From Thiotrichaceae bacterium (GTDB taxonomy: Bacteria > Pseudomonadota > Gammaproteobacteria > Thiotrichales > Thiotrichaceae), in the NCBI GenBank assembly GCA_027009095.1, contig JALVDG010000452.1, positions 1 to 6,483 on the forward strand: 6,483 nt of DNA. The letters are read 5' to 3'. Positions 5,924 through 6,483 of this stretch are shown one piece after another. The translations under genes were made by a program, and so were the position numbers. Every line of letters begins with the position of its first letter. The first letter of the stretch is position 1. The notes under the pieces were generated by a model. It was not told where the DNA came from and ran no database searches. It saw nothing but the letters and a program-made list of their open reading frames with translations.

Positions 5924-6331
5924 CTAACTCTGTCTCTCACCTAAAGTAACTGCATACTTAAAGTCAAGTAAATACGATATATTGCCCATCCAAGGGATTC
6001 GCACCTCATACTTAACCCTTAAACGTTTCTTGTTTTTGCCTTTTTTCATTATATACACTTTAAATGGATTTTTCTTTGCTGATATCTTTTCCAGAGTATA
6101 CATCCCATTTATATTCATATACTTATTAAGTTGGGAATAAATATATCTAGAACTCTTCGTTTTAATGTCTGGCTCTTCTGCAATACTATTCATCATAGAG
6201 CGTACGGAGTGAAACTCCAGATAAGCTGGACCAATTTTTAACCCTGCACTCATGATTAAAATACCAATGGCAGCAACAACAATCCATGAGATAAGGGTAA
6301 GTCCCTGTTGATTTTTTTTTCTTATTTTCAT
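5924..6331 (-). CDS. DUF4845 family membrane-anchored protein
   Basis: This is a small inner-membrane protein of unknown function from the family commonly found between lepB and rnc in Gammaproteobacteria. From the ATG at 6331 it has 135 residues. It has a basic N-terminus (KIRKKNQQ), one transmembrane segment at about residues 12-31, then the family block KIGPAYLEFHSVRSMMNSIAEEP and a C-terminal beta-rich part with VKYEVRIPWMGNISYLLDFKYAV. The rest of the protein should face the periplasm. The N-terminus QQG-LTLISWIV resembles a type IV prepilin cleavage site but lacks the glutamate at mature position 5. The codons are richer in A and T, and lysine and isoleucine more frequent, than in the neighbours. 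A TTG at 6340 would add three residues. The ATG is preferred, although neither has a good Shine-Dalgarno site. The 143 bp upstream show no end of lepB and no promoter I can support. Confidence 0.85.
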   Translation of the reverse strand: MKIRKKNQQGLTLISWIVVAAIGILIMSAGLKIGPAYLEFHSVRSMMNSIAEEPDIKTKSSRYIYSQLNKYMNINGMYTLEKISAKKNPFKVYIMKKGKNKKRLRVKYEVRIPWMGNISYLLDFKYAVTLGERQS

Positions 6332-6483
6332 GTTTAGCAATACTTTAAATTATTTTTATAATAATAACTCAGGATACCAAAACTCTACAGTAGCAGAACT
6401 TTGGTTAAGCTAAACTTAAGGACATTTTTTATTAACTGAGTAATTACGAAGCATGTATGAAATAAGTATTCTAGAGAAATATA

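Noticed and set aside
6412..6426. Small hairpin TTAAG-CTAAA-CTTAA upstream of the DUF4845 gene
   Set aside because: A 5-bp AT-rich stem without a following T run is too weak to call a terminator or operator.
5910..6479. Twelve-base inverted copies of TTTCTCTAGAAT at 5910-5921 and 6468-6479 flanking the DUF4845 gene
   Set aside because: About one such 12-base match is expected by chance in a window of this size, the similarity does not extend, and no duplication flanks it.
6341..6483. End of lepB upstream of the DUF4845 gene
   Set aside because: The one minus-strand frame that stays open for about 30 codons does not resemble the C-terminus of signal peptidase I.

Overview
The window looks like a chromosomal segment of a gammaproteobacterium with an AT-rich genome. 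The evidence is the run of housekeeping genes on the minus strand, read from right to left: a DUF4845 membrane protein, rnc, era, recO, pdxJ, acpS, cysM and a PolB-type exonuclease-like gene. The order rnc-era-recO-pdxJ-acpS is characteristic of Proteobacteria. The genus cannot be fixed from the sequence alone. The encoded proteins are full length and conserved, and no transposase, phage or CRISPR feature is visible.

Layout from left to right. Positions 2-364 (+) hold the C-terminal part of a 2-oxoglutarate/Fe(II) oxygenase cut by the window edge. It converges on the minus-strand operon across about 110 bp that contain one hairpin. Positions 476-3154 hold exonuclease-like gene, cysM, acpS and pdxJ, which are tightly packed, with 1-bp and 4-bp overlaps at two junctions. 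recO (3194-3886) and era (3899-4849) follow upstream in transcription. A 217-bp gap separates era from rnc (5067-5741) and is mostly filled by a 162-bp palindrome. A further 182-bp gap separates rnc from the DUF4845 gene (5924-6331). That gap carries a second inverted repeat and a good extended -10 promoter. Positions 6341-6483 contain no gene I can support, and the end of lepB, which often lies next to DUF4845, is not visible.

The genes serve RNA processing (RNase III), ribosome assembly (Era), recombination repair (RecO), vitamin B6 synthesis (PdxJ), acyl-carrier-protein activation (AcpS) and cysteine synthesis (CysM). CysM uses PLP, the end product of the PdxJ pathway.

Three things stand out. 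The exonuclease-like protein keeps its fold motifs but has lost every acidic metal ligand. The rnc-era spacer is one long imperfect palindrome flanked by TATAA direct repeats. In that palindrome and in the repeat upstream of rnc, every transition-type mismatch becomes a G-U pair only in the RNA of the transcribed strand. This suggests double-stranded RNA structures kept on both sides of the gene for the double-strand RNA nuclease itself.
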